Below are positions 1 through 5,843 of a stretch of DNA of 6,368 nt, piece by piece. Both the position numbers and the translations under genes were made by a program. A model generated the notes under the pieces. That model was not told the origin of the DNA. It made no database searches and was given only the letters and a program-made list of their open reading frames with translations. The DNA is taken from the NCBI GenBank assembly GCA_023409795.1, contig JAEYQX010000263.1, positions 1 through 6,368 of the forward strand. Direction: 5' to 3'. Numbering within the stretch: position 1 is the stretch's first letter; every line of letters starts with the position of its first letter. Source of the stretch: Pseudomonadota bacterium. Lineage in GTDB: Bacteria; Pseudomonadota; Alphaproteobacteria; Caulobacterales; Caulobacteraceae.

Positions 1-13
1 TGCTGTCCGGGCG

Positions 14-709
14 TCAGCTGCCGGACGGGTAGGGGGTGGTGACCCCGGTCGAGATCATGCCGGGCAGGGCCTCGCCCAGGCCCATCAGGATGAACTGGAT
101 GGCCAGGGCGCACAGGATCAGGCCCAGGACGCGCACGATGATGGCCATGCCGACCTCGCCCAGGATGCGGCTGAGCCAGCCGGTCATCGAGAAGCAGATC
201 ATGGCGACGACGCAGGCCGCGGCAATGGCCCCGACCGACCAGGCCGTGCCGACCGGGCCCAGCTTGGCCGCTTCACCGGCATTGATGATGACCGCCGAGA
301 TGGCCCCCGGCCCGATCATCAGCGGGATGGCAAAAGGCACGACCAGGCGCTGGAAGCGGCGCCGCGCATAGCCACGCACGTCGTTCTTGTCGTGGGTGAT
401 GTCGGTATCGGCGAACATCTTGAGGAAGTCTTCGCGGGCCATGTCCAGGCCCAGGAACAGCAGCAGGATGCCACCCGCGATGCGGAAGGCCGCCAGCGAA
501 ATGCCGAAGAACTGCAGCAGGCCCAGGCCCGTGAACAGGAAGAACAGCAGGAAGACAAAGGCGAAAGCGCAGATGAAGAAGGACACCGATGCGCGCTGGC
601 GCAGGGTCGCCCCGACCGTGGCCGCCGCAAAGATCGGCAGGTTGCCGATCGGGTCCAGCAGGGCAAACAGGGTCACGAAAAGGTTGACACCCAATTCGCT
701 CGCGTTCAT
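14..709 (-). CDS. MarC family inner-membrane protein
   Basis: This is a 231-residue polytopic membrane protein of the MarC (UPF0056) family. The family's transport substrate is not established, and the old link to multiple antibiotic resistance has not held up. Family hallmarks are visible: ALLDPIGNLPIF at residues 16-27, RIAGGILLLFLGLDM at 76-90, and VPFAIPLMIGPG at 124-135. About six hydrophobic stretches are present, at roughly 6-28, 42-64, 68-90, 124-143, 152-176 and 184-212. A charged cytoplasmic-type loop (about 91-121, rich in D, K and R) lies in the middle, as is usual. The length is slightly above the usual 200-220. The ATG at 707-709 has a GAGG Shine-Dalgarno at 717-720 with 7 nt spacing. 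The gene is divergent from pyrF. The fold and family are seen in the sequence; the function in the cell is unknown. Confidence 0.93.
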   Translation of the reverse strand: MNASELGVNLFVTLFALLDPIGNLPIFAAATVGATLRQRASVSFFICAFAFVFLLFFLFTGLGLLQFFGISLAAFRIAGGILLLFLGLDMAREDFLKMFADTDITHDKNDVRGYARRRFQRLVVPFAIPLMIGPGAISAVIINAGEAAKLGPVGTAWSVGAIAAACVVAMICFSMTGWLSRILGEVGMAIIVRVLGLILCALAIQFILMGLGEALPGMISTGVTTPYPSGS

Positions 710-808
710 CGCATCGCCTCACCAGAAAATCAGCCGCCCGCCCGCGACCCCTGAGGAAACTCCTATCAGGTGATCCGCGCGCGCCTGCAACCCGCACGAG
801 ATCGCAAA

Positions 809-1543
809 ATGTCCGAAGTTCGTCGCCCTGACCTCGCCAATCGCCCGTTTGACCCGCGCGTCATCTGTGCTCTGGACGTGCCGACGACCGACGCGGCCCG
901 CGCCCTGGTCGAGCGGATCGGGGATGCGGTGGGCTTCTACAAGGTGGGCCTGCAGCTGTTTGCCTCGGACGGCATGGACCTGGCGCGCGAGCTGAAGGCG
1001 TCGGGGGCCCAGGTCTTCCTGGACTGGAAGCTGCACGACATCGGCGCGACGGTGGAGAAGGCGACGGCGGTCCTGGCGGGGGCGGGCTGCGACCTCCTGA
1101 CCGTCCATGCCCGGCCCCAGGTTATGCAGGCGGCGGCGCGCGGGGCGGCGGGCTCTGACCTGAAGATTCTGGGCGTCACCGTCCTGACGAGCCTGACCGA
1201 CGAGGACCTGAGGGCCGATGACCACAGCCTGGATGCCGCCCGGCTGGTCGAGCATCGGGTGCAGCAGGCGCTGGAGGCCGGCATCCACGGGGTGGTGTCC
1301 AGCCCGCATGAGGCGGCGCGCGTGCGTGAGCTGGCCCGGGCTGCCGGGCGCGAGGACTTCCTGATCGTGACGCCGGGCGTACGCCCCGGCGGTGCGGCCC
1401 TGGACGATCAGGCCCGGGCTGCGACCCCGGCCTCGGCCCTGCAGGCCGGCGCGACCCATCTGGTGGGGGGCCGACCGATCACGGCCCAGGTAGACCCGCG
1501 GGCTGCCGCCCAGGCGATTGCCGCCGAGATTGCCCTGGTCTGA
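809..1543 (+). CDS. pyrF: Orotidine-5'-phosphate decarboxylase
   Basis: PyrF catalyses the last step of de novo UMP synthesis in the cytoplasm, OMP to UMP plus CO2. From the ATG at 809 the protein is 244 residues, close to the family norm of about 240. The TIM-barrel landmarks are in order: ALDVPT with the substrate Asp at D23, FYKVG with K45, and the catalytic D-x-K-x-x-D motif in LDWKLHDIG with D72, K74 and D77. Next come TVHA on a barrel strand, VTVLTSL, the TPGVRP loop, and a C-terminal LVGGRPIT that binds the phosphate. An in-frame GTG at 770 would add 13 residues. It has a GAGGA at 753-757 but with a long 12-nt spacing, and the extension has no family counterpart, so I prefer 809 even though its own Shine-Dalgarno is weak. 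The gene is monocistronic here and ends at a terminator. Confidence 0.96.
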   Translation: MSEVRRPDLANRPFDPRVICALDVPTTDAARALVERIGDAVGFYKVGLQLFASDGMDLARELKASGAQVFLDWKLHDIGATVEKATAVLAGAGCDLLTVHARPQVMQAAARGAAGSDLKILGVTVLTSLTDEDLRADDHSLDAARLVEHRVQQALEAGIHGVVSSPHEAARVRELARAAGREDFLIVTPGVRPGGAALDDQARAATPASALQAGATHLVGGRPITAQVDPRAAAQAIAAEIALV

Positions 1544-1576
1544 TCCAGGGCCCGGGCGGGCTTCACGTGAAACAGG

Positions 1577-1607
1577 AAACGGCGGACTTTGCGGGCCGCC
1601 GTTTTTT
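1577..1607 (+). terminator. Intrinsic terminator after pyrF, possibly two-way
   Basis: A perfect 9-bp stem, AAACGGCGG (1577-1585) paired with CCGCCGTTT (1596-1604) around a 10-nt loop, runs into six T residues (1602-1607). It sits 33 nt after the pyrF stop and only 21 bp from the 3' end of the convergent minus-strand gene. On the minus strand the same stem is followed only by TTTCCTGTTT-like sequence, so termination that way would be weaker. Confidence 0.85.
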
Positions 1608-1628
1608 CGTTCGGCAGAAGGGTGCCGA

Positions 1629-2330
1629 TCAGCCGCGCTCGCCCGGCTCCTGCAGATAGGGCCGCTCGGTGGGCGAGGGCGGTGGAGGCGGAGGGGGCGT
1701 GTCGGCCGGGACGGCGAAATAGCCCTGGTCATAATGGATGCGGGGTGGGGCCACCTCGACCGTCGGCGGGGCGACGTGGACCTGGGCCGCCTCGACGTGG
1801 ATTGGCGGCGACTGCACATGGATGGGCGGCTGGCGCACGTGAACGGGGGCGGCGCTGTAGTGAACCGGCTGGGGTGCCGGCCCCTGAGCATGGGTCTGGC
1901 CACAGTTGCAGCCGTGCCCGTGTCCGCCGCTGTGGGCCTGGCCATGGACGGCGGTGCGGCTCCACGGATAGCGGCCATAGCCGTCGACCACATAGCCAAG
2001 GGGCTGGGAGCGCTGCACCTGGTAGGCGGGCTGGCTGTAGATCGCACCGGGATAGGGGGCGGCGACGATCACCGGCGGCCAGGCCCCCGCGCCGCCATAG
2101 CCATAGCCGTAGCCATAGGCCCCAAGCGCCGACATCCCCGGCTGCCAGCCGGTGTCGCTGTACCAGGACTGCACCCGCCCCTGGTTATAGGCAGGGACGG
2201 GGGTGCCTTGCGTGACATAGCCGCGGCTGTAGCCCGAGGCGGCATTGAAACGGGGATCGGCCTGATAGGCCTCGGCCGCCCCGGCGGTGACCAGGGACGC
2301 GCCTGCAAGGGCAAAAAGGGCAAGCTTCAT
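1629..2330 (-). CDS. Secreted protein with His/Cys patch and His heptads
   Basis: I do not recognise a named family. The product is 233 residues. A signal peptide is clear: MKLALFALAGASLVTAGAAEA, hydrophobic with an A-E-A cleavage site after residue 21, so it is periplasmic or exported. The mature part is low-complexity. It has a Gly/Tyr stretch (YGYGYGYGG at 72-80) and a His/Cys patch (129-147: H129, H133, H137, H139, C141, C143, H147). Seven back-to-back heptads of the type [V/I]-H-[V/Y]-x-x-x-P follow at 156-204, then seven prolines (212-218) and a polar tail. The ATG at 2328-2330 is chosen over one 13 codons upstream because AAGGAG lies 7 nt before it and the signal peptide starts there. 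Proteins with similar beta-like Pro/Val repeats occur in Caulobacterales and relatives (from memory). Metal binding or a cell-surface role is inference only. Confidence 0.85.
   Translation of the reverse strand: MKLALFALAGASLVTAGAAEAYQADPRFNAASGYSRGYVTQGTPVPAYNQGRVQSWYSDTGWQPGMSALGAYGYGYGYGGAGAWPPVIVAAPYPGAIYSQPAYQVQRSQPLGYVVDGYGRYPWSRTAVHGQAHSGGHGHGCNCGQTHAQGPAPQPVHYSAAPVHVRQPPIHVQSPPIHVEAAQVHVAPPTVEVAPPRIHYDQGYFAVPADTPPPPPPPSPTERPYLQEPGERG
1719..1865 (-). repeat. Seven tandem histidine heptads in the secreted protein
   Basis: Protein residues 156-204 divide without gaps into seven 7-residue units. Position 1 is always V or I, position 2 is H in six of seven (E192 in the sixth), and position 3 is V or Y. 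Positions 6-7 are often P; examples are VHVRQPP and IHVQSPP. A strict alternation of hydrophobic and His residues suggests short extended strands joined by Pro turns. Confidence 0.85.
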
Positions 2331-2337
2331 GAAGACG

Positions 2338-2343
2338 CTCCTT
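2338..2343 (-). promoter_or_regulatory. Ribosome binding site of the secreted protein gene
   Basis: AAGGAG on the minus strand lies 7 nt before the ATG at 2330. It decides the start in favour of the signal-peptide methionine over the upstream in-frame ATG at 2369. Confidence 0.85.
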
Positions 2344-2421
2344 AGGTTTCGGCACAAATCTAATGCCAATTAACCGGCAGCGTTCAATATTCCCCCGTTA
2401 CGCGAATAACGCGGCCAGGCC

Positions 2422-2727
2422 TCAGAAGTCGATTGCCAGGCCCTTCTTTTCCCAGTCGCCATAGCGGGTGGGCTCGGGCCCGCGCGGACCGCCGTGTTCC
2501 TCGGCCAGGGCCAGGTCTGCCGCCGCGGCCCGGCGCTCGGCCGCTTCCAGCAGGGCACGGCGGGCCACCTCGCTGAGGGGCCGCTGGGGCGTGGCGTGGG
2601 GGATGTCCGAATTATAGACCGGGGCTTCGGTCTCGGCGTCAGTGGGGGCGGGGGTGGGCTGTTCGGTCACAGGAGGCTGGCCTTGAGAGCGGGTTAAGTC
2701 TTGCTCAAATAGAGGCTTCAGATCCAT
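2422..2727 (-). CDS. DUF1674 protein, SDHAF4-like assembly factor
   Basis: This 101-residue protein carries the DUF1674 C-terminal signature: GGPRGPEPTRYGDW (79-92) followed by EKKG and a terminal DF. In eukaryotes the same domain is SDHAF4/Sdh8, which binds the FAD-loaded flavoprotein subunit of succinate dehydrogenase and helps it join the iron-sulphur subunit. A matching role in alphaproteobacteria is likely but inferred. Residues 1-50 are a polar, Pro/Thr/Glu-rich, probably disordered arm; 51-76 is an Ala/Arg/Glu-rich likely helix. No signal peptide is seen, so it is cytoplasmic. There is no other Met in the frame, and the ATG has only a weak GGGGTGG-type ribosome site. The secreted-protein gene lies 91 bp downstream on the same strand, and htpX is divergent 28 bp upstream. 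No sdh genes are in the window. Confidence 0.9.
   Translation of the reverse strand: MDLKPLFEQDLTRSQGQPPVTEQPTPAPTDAETEAPVYNSDIPHATPQRPLSEVARRALLEAAERRAAAADLALAEEHGGPRGPEPTRYGDWEKKGLAIDF
2683..2710 (+). promoter_or_regulatory. Possible htpX promoter inside the DUF1674 gene
   Basis: TTGAGA (2683-2688, 5 of 6 to the -35 consensus) and TCAAAT (2705-2710, 4 of 6 to the -10) are 16 bp apart and would start RNA near 2717, about 40 nt before the htpX ATG. CTTGAG also resembles the CTTGAA -35 of heat-shock sigma-32 promoters, which would suit htpX. The two arms form the inverted repeat TTGAG-N16-CTCAA. Only sequence resemblance supports this. Confidence 0.3.
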
Positions 2728-2755
2728 TCGCCACCCCAGACTGTCCTGTCACGCC

Positions 2756-3763
2756 ATGAACCATCTGAAGACCTTTGCCCTGCTGGCCGTCATGACCGCC
2801 CTGTTCATGGGGATCGGCTACATGATCGGGCGCGGTCCGGGCATGATGATCGCCCTGGCGGCGGCCGCGGCGATGAACCTGTTCAGCTACTGGAACGCCG
2901 ACAAGATCGTCCTGAAGATGTACAAGGCCCAGCCGGTGGACGAGACCCATCCCAATGCGGTGGTGCGGGCCTATGTGGCCGATACCAAGCAGATGGCGCG
3001 TGACGCGGGGATGCCGATCCCCAACATTACCATCATCCCCAATGACCAGCCCAATGCCTTTGCCACGGGCCGCAATCCCCAGAACGCGGCGGTGGCGGCG
3101 ACGACGGGCCTTCTGGACATGCTGACCCGCGAGGAGGTGCGCGGGGTCATGGCGCACGAGCTGGCCCACGTGAAGAACCGCGACACCCTGACCATGACGG
3201 TCACGGCCACGGTGGCCGGTGCCATCGCCATGCTGGCCAATTTTGCCCTGTTCTTTGGCGGCGGTGATGATCGCGAGCGGCCGGGCGGCATGATTGGCAC
3301 CCTGGCCCTGATGTTCCTGGCCCCGATGGCGGCGGGCCTGGTGCAGATGGCCATCAGCCGCACCCGTGAATACGAGGCCGACCGCGTGGGGGCCGAGATC
3401 GCCGGCGATCCCCAGGCTTTGGCCTCAGCCCTGCAGAAGATTGAGGCCTATGCCCGCGGGGCCGTCAACGCCCCGGCCGAGCGCAATCCGGCCACGGCCC
3501 ATATGTTCATCATCAACCCGCTGAACGGGAAGGGGGCCGACAGCTTGTTCTCGACCCACCCGGCCACCAGCAACCGTGTCCGCGCCCTGATGGAGCTGGG
3601 CACTCGCATGGGCATGGGCCGCCCGTCTGCACCCGTCGACGTGCCGCCCGCCCCGGCCGCGCGCGGGGCCTGGGACACTGCCCGTCCCGGCCCGGCGGCG
3701 AGCTCGACCAGCGTGCCCACGACGCCGGAACAGCCGGCGGTGCGTCGCGGTCCCTGGGGCTGA
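2756..3763 (+). CDS. htpX: Membrane zinc metalloprotease HtpX (M48B)
   Basis: HtpX is an inner-membrane protease that cleaves misfolded membrane proteins and works alongside FtsH. The protein has 335 residues. Two N-terminal membrane helices (about 5-25 and 29-46) are followed by the zinc motif HELAH (H134, E135, H138). Two more hydrophobic segments lie at about 149-168 and 179-200. Then comes SRTREYEAD, in which E205 is the likely third zinc ligand and D209 completes the ExxxD pattern. The STHP...NRV segment near residues 264-272 is also typical. The last 45 or so residues are Pro/Ala-rich and end in RRGPWG, an ending I recall from alphaproteobacterial HtpX. The MNHLKTF start is the usual one for the family although no clear Shine-Dalgarno precedes it. 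trmB follows after 42 bp with no terminator, so the two may be co-transcribed. Confidence 0.96.
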   Translation: MNHLKTFALLAVMTALFMGIGYMIGRGPGMMIALAAAAAMNLFSYWNADKIVLKMYKAQPVDETHPNAVVRAYVADTKQMARDAGMPIPNITIIPNDQPNAFATGRNPQNAAVAATTGLLDMLTREEVRGVMAHELAHVKNRDTLTMTVTATVAGAIAMLANFALFFGGGDDRERPGGMIGTLALMFLAPMAAGLVQMAISRTREYEADRVGAEIAGDPQALASALQKIEAYARGAVNAPAERNPATAHMFIINPLNGKGADSLFSTHPATSNRVRALMELGTRMGMGRPSAPVDVPPAPAARGAWDTARPGPAASSTSVPTTPEQPAVRRGPWG

Positions 3764-3792
3764 TCGGCTTTACCTGTGGCCCCTGATGGGGG

Positions 3793-3798
3793 TAGGAG
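3793..3798 (+). promoter_or_regulatory. Ribosome binding site of trmB
   Basis: TAGGAG ends 7 nt before the ATG at 3806. It favours this start over an in-frame GTG at 3776, which would place the ribosome site inside the coding region. Confidence 0.8.
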
Positions 3799-3805
3799 CG
3801 CGGCC

Positions 3806-4549
3806 ATGACTGACACGCCCGACGCCCCCCTGTCCGAGACTGAGACCGAGACCGACCGCCCCGACTGGGCCAGGCCCAATGGCCCGCTGCGCTCGTTTGG
3901 CCGGATCAAGTCGCGTCCGATCAAGGCCCGCCAGGCGGCCCTGTTCGACACCCTGATGCCGCGCATCGCCGTGCCGGACCCGGCAAAGGGCCCGATCAAC
4001 CCCGCCGCCCTGATGCCGGAGGCCACCGAGGCCTGGCTGGAGATCGGCTTTGGCGGCGGCGAGCACCTGGCCCACCAGGCCAGCCAGCATCCCCAGGCCC
4101 TGATGATCGGCTGCGAGCCCTTCCTGAACGGCGTGGCCTCGGCCCTGCGCCATGTCGAGGAGGGCGGCCTTGAGAACGTGCGCCTGCACGCCGACGACGC
4201 CCGCGCCGTCATGTCGGCCCTGCCGGACGCCTCGCTGGACCGGGTGATGATCCTGTTCCCCGACCCCTGGCACAAGGCCCGCCACAACAAGCGCCGCTTC
4301 CTGCAGGATGAGACCGCACAGGAAATCGCCCGCCTGCTGAAGCCGGGCGGTGTGGTGCGCTTTGTCACCGACTGGTTCGACTATGCCGAATGGGCCCTGG
4401 AGCGCCTGGCCCGTACCGAGGGCCTGGAGCGGATCGAGACGGAAGGCGAGGACTGGTTCGTGCCGCCCGCCGACCACTTTGTGACGCGCTACGAGGAAAA
4501 GAAGCTGGGCGACACCGACCCCATCTTCATCCAGTTCAAACGGGTTTAG
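3806..4549 (+). CDS. trmB: tRNA (guanine-N7-)-methyltransferase
   Basis: TrmB uses S-adenosylmethionine to methylate N7 of G46 in the variable loop of tRNAs, in the cytoplasm. The protein is 247 residues from the ATG at 3806. The Rossmann-fold SAM motif is LEIGFGGGEHL (78-88). The family signature FPDPWHKARHNKRRF begins at F151 and contains the catalytic/tRNA-binding D153. TDWFDYAEW follows at 188-196, and the C-terminal TRYEEKKLGD segment matches the usual T-x-[YF]-E-x-K-x-x-x-G motif. Residues 1-25 are an acidic Thr/Asp/Glu-rich arm beyond the core. The start is fixed by TAGGAG 7 nt upstream. The gene follows htpX by 42 bp and its last 14 bp overlap the 3' end of convergent bioY. trmB near rimP-nusA is a common alphaproteobacterial arrangement (from memory). 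Confidence 0.96.
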   Translation: MTDTPDAPLSETETETDRPDWARPNGPLRSFGRIKSRPIKARQAALFDTLMPRIAVPDPAKGPINPAALMPEATEAWLEIGFGGGEHLAHQASQHPQALMIGCEPFLNGVASALRHVEEGGLENVRLHADDARAVMSALPDASLDRVMILFPDPWHKARHNKRRFLQDETAQEIARLLKPGGVVRFVTDWFDYAEWALERLARTEGLERIETEGEDWFVPPADHFVTRYEEKKLGDTDPIFIQFKRV

Positions 4550-5063
4550 CCACGCGTTTCAGGCTATCGCGCCAGATGGCCCAGCCGACCGCCGACTTGA
4601 CCAAGGCTCCGATGAGGAAGGGTGCAAAGCCTGCTTCCAAGGCGGGGCCAGGGCCGATGCGGGTGCTGAGCCAGACGCTGCCCATGGTCAGCAGGACCAG
4701 ATGAAGTCCAAACAGGCCCGCGATCCCGACCACGGGGTGGCGGGCCTTCTGCTGCCCGGCCAAGAGACCTGCCAGGGCGGCGAGCAGAATAAAGCCGTAG
4801 AGATAGCCTGCTGTGGCCCCGATGAAGGGGCTAAGGCCATGGGCACCTTCGGCCAGGACGGGCAGGCCCACTAGGGCAAGGCCAAGATAGGTGATGACGG
4901 CGAGGCCGCCCCAAACGGGGCCGAGCCAAAGTCCGGCCAGCAAGACGGCAAGGCTTTGCAAGGTCATGGGCACCGGATGCATGGGCACATCCACATGGGC
5001 CCCCAGGACCATCATGGCGACGCCAGCGATGAAGACCAGCAGCTTGAGGCGGGCAGGGCGCAT
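4536..5063 (-). CDS. bioY: BioY-type biotin transporter (ECF S component)
   Basis: BioY is the membrane substrate-binding component of energy-coupling factor biotin uptake. It works with BioM/BioN or a shared T/A module, and some BioY proteins act alone. From the ATG at 5063 the protein has 175 residues and about six hydrophobic segments. BioY landmarks are PVPMTLQSLAVLLAG (30-44), LGPVWGG (47-53), YLGLALVGLPVLAEG (59-73), GATAGYLYGF (82-91) and PFLIGALVK (148-156). The last motif usually reads PFLPGDLxK, so the Asp before the conserved Lys (K156) is replaced by A153. A TTG at 5099 would add 12 residues, but neither start has a good Shine-Dalgarno; 5063 fits the family length. No bioM, bioN or biotin synthesis gene is in the window, and I see no BioR-type TTAT-ATAA palindrome upstream. 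Leu codon use (many TTG and CTT) differs from its neighbours. Confidence 0.88.
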   Translation of the reverse strand: MRPARLKLLVFIAGVAMMVLGAHVDVPMHPVPMTLQSLAVLLAGLWLGPVWGGLAVITYLGLALVGLPVLAEGAHGLSPFIGATAGYLYGFILLAALAGLLAGQQKARHPVVGIAGLFGLHLVLLTMGSVWLSTRIGPGPALEAGFAPFLIGALVKSAVGWAIWRDSLKRVAKPV

Positions 5064-5128
5064 AGCTGAACACTGTGGCCGAACGCGGGTGGATAGCAAG
5101 ACGAAACATGGTCATGCCCGATAAGGGG

Positions 5129-5157
5129 CTGACACAGGAGGCGGTTTGGCCTATATG
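5129..5157 (+). promoter_or_regulatory. Likely promoter of the rimP-nusA operon
   Basis: CTGACA (5129-5134, 5 of 6 to the -35) and TATATG (5152-5157, 4 of 6 to the -10) are separated by exactly 17 bp. RNA would begin near 5164, giving a leader of about 80 nt before the TTG start of rimP. No other plus-strand gene lies closer than trmB, which ended 580 bp upstream, so a promoter is needed here. Confidence 0.5.
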
Positions 5158-5200
5158 ACCGCTCACATCGTTAGACCGACGTCCAACGGCGTCGTTGTTC

Positions 5201-5234
5201 AAGCGGCGGCCCGATGGACCGCCGCTTTTGTTTT
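5201..5234 (+). terminator. Leader terminator or attenuator before rimP
   Basis: AAGCGGCGG (5201-5209) pairs perfectly with CCGCCGCTT (5219-5227) around a 9-nt loop and runs into TTGTTTT (5228-5234), the layout of an intrinsic terminator. It lies between the putative promoter and rimP and contains in its loop the ATG that opens the longer rimP frame. A rimP leader attenuator is described in gammaproteobacteria (an Rfam family, from memory). Here the similarity is of position and layout, not of sequence. Confidence 0.65.
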
Positions 5235-5246
5235 GGACTGTTAGCC

Positions 5247-5843
5247 TTGCGCGCAAAAACCGCTGAAGACCGCGCCCTGCTCGACCTGATCGACCCCGTG
5301 GCCGAAAGCCTGGGGCTGGCCATCGTGCGCGTGCGTCTGATGGGTGGCACCGTGCGTCGCCGCCTGCAGATCATGGCCGAGCGGATCAAGGACCACGACA
5401 TCTCTGTCGAGGAATGCGCCCGCCTGTCGCGCGCCGTGTCCGAGGTCCTGGATGCCGCCGATCCGATCGCCGGTGAATACCTGCTGGAAGTGTCCTCGCC
5501 CGGCATCGACCGCCCGCTGACGCGCCTGATCGACTTCGACCTGTTCGAAGGCCTTGAGGCCCGGCTGGAAACCGACCGCATGGTCGAGGGCCGCAAGCGC
5601 TTCAAGGGCATCCTGGCCGGGACCGAGGGCGACAATATCGCCATCGACCTGGACGGCGAGGAAGACACCGCCCTGATCCCGTTCGAATGGCTGGCCGATG
5701 CCAAGCTGGTCCTGACGGACGAGCTTCTGAAGCGCGGGGCCGCCCTGCGCGTTGAACGCGGCGAACCCGAAGACGATGGCCTGCCCGAGGGCGAGGCCGA
5801 AGATGATACGAACAACCCGACCCCCACCAAGGACAAAGCCTGA
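5247..5843 (+). CDS. rimP: Ribosome maturation factor RimP
   Basis: RimP binds the free 30S subunit and assists its maturation. From the TTG at 5247 the protein is 198 residues and starts RAKTAEDRALLDLIDPVAES, the usual alphaproteobacterial N terminus. The N-terminal alpha/beta domain spans about 6-92 and includes RLMGGTVRRRLQIMAER (30-46), CARLSRAVSEVLD (57-69) and the hallmark LEVSSPGIDRPLT (80-92). The SH3-like C-terminal domain follows (about 93-165), with GRKRFKG near its start. The last 30 or so residues are an acidic, Pro/Thr-rich tail. The open frame extends to an ATG at 5214, but that codon lies in the loop of a terminator-type hairpin and would add MDRRFCFGLLA, which has no family match; I therefore prefer TTG, although its Shine-Dalgarno is weak. 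nusA overlaps the stop. Confidence 0.93.
   Translation: MRAKTAEDRALLDLIDPVAESLGLAIVRVRLMGGTVRRRLQIMAERIKDHDISVEECARLSRAVSEVLDAADPIAGEYLLEVSSPGIDRPLTRLIDFDLFEGLEARLETDRMVEGRKRFKGILAGTEGDNIAIDLDGEEDTALIPFEWLADAKLVLTDELLKRGAALRVERGEPEDDGLPEGEAEDDTNNPTPTKDKA

Noticed and set aside
684..712. Perfect TTGACA at 684-689 on the plus strand as a -35 for pyrF
   Set aside because: At 16-18 bp downstream the only candidates (such as CATCGC) match the -10 consensus in about two positions, and the box lies within the marC coding region.
770..808. GTG at 770 as pyrF start, adding 13 residues
   Set aside because: Its GAGGA is 12 nt away, and the added residues have no family match; the ATG at 809 gives the normal length.
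719..2047. Long minus-strand open frame of 442 codons across pyrF
   Set aside because: It is antisense to pyrF and overlaps the secreted protein; its composition is Arg/Pro/Ser-rich, as in shadow frames of GC-rich DNA.
2331..2369. ATG at 2369 as start of the secreted protein
   Set aside because: It would put 13 residues before the signal peptide and place the strong AAGGAG inside the coding region.
2357..2387. Promoter TTGAAC / TAGATT on the minus strand for the secreted protein gene, and a CtrA-like TTAA-N7 site
   Set aside because: The spacing is 19 bp, and the second CtrA half-site (TAGA) does not match TTAA well; too weak to call.
2396..2412. Small hairpin CGTTA/TAACG after the DUF1674 gene as a terminator
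   Set aside because: The stem is only 5 bp and has no T-run on the minus strand.
3448..4477. Minus-strand open frames opposite htpX and trmB
   Set aside because: These are shadows of two clearly conserved genes, with no family motif.
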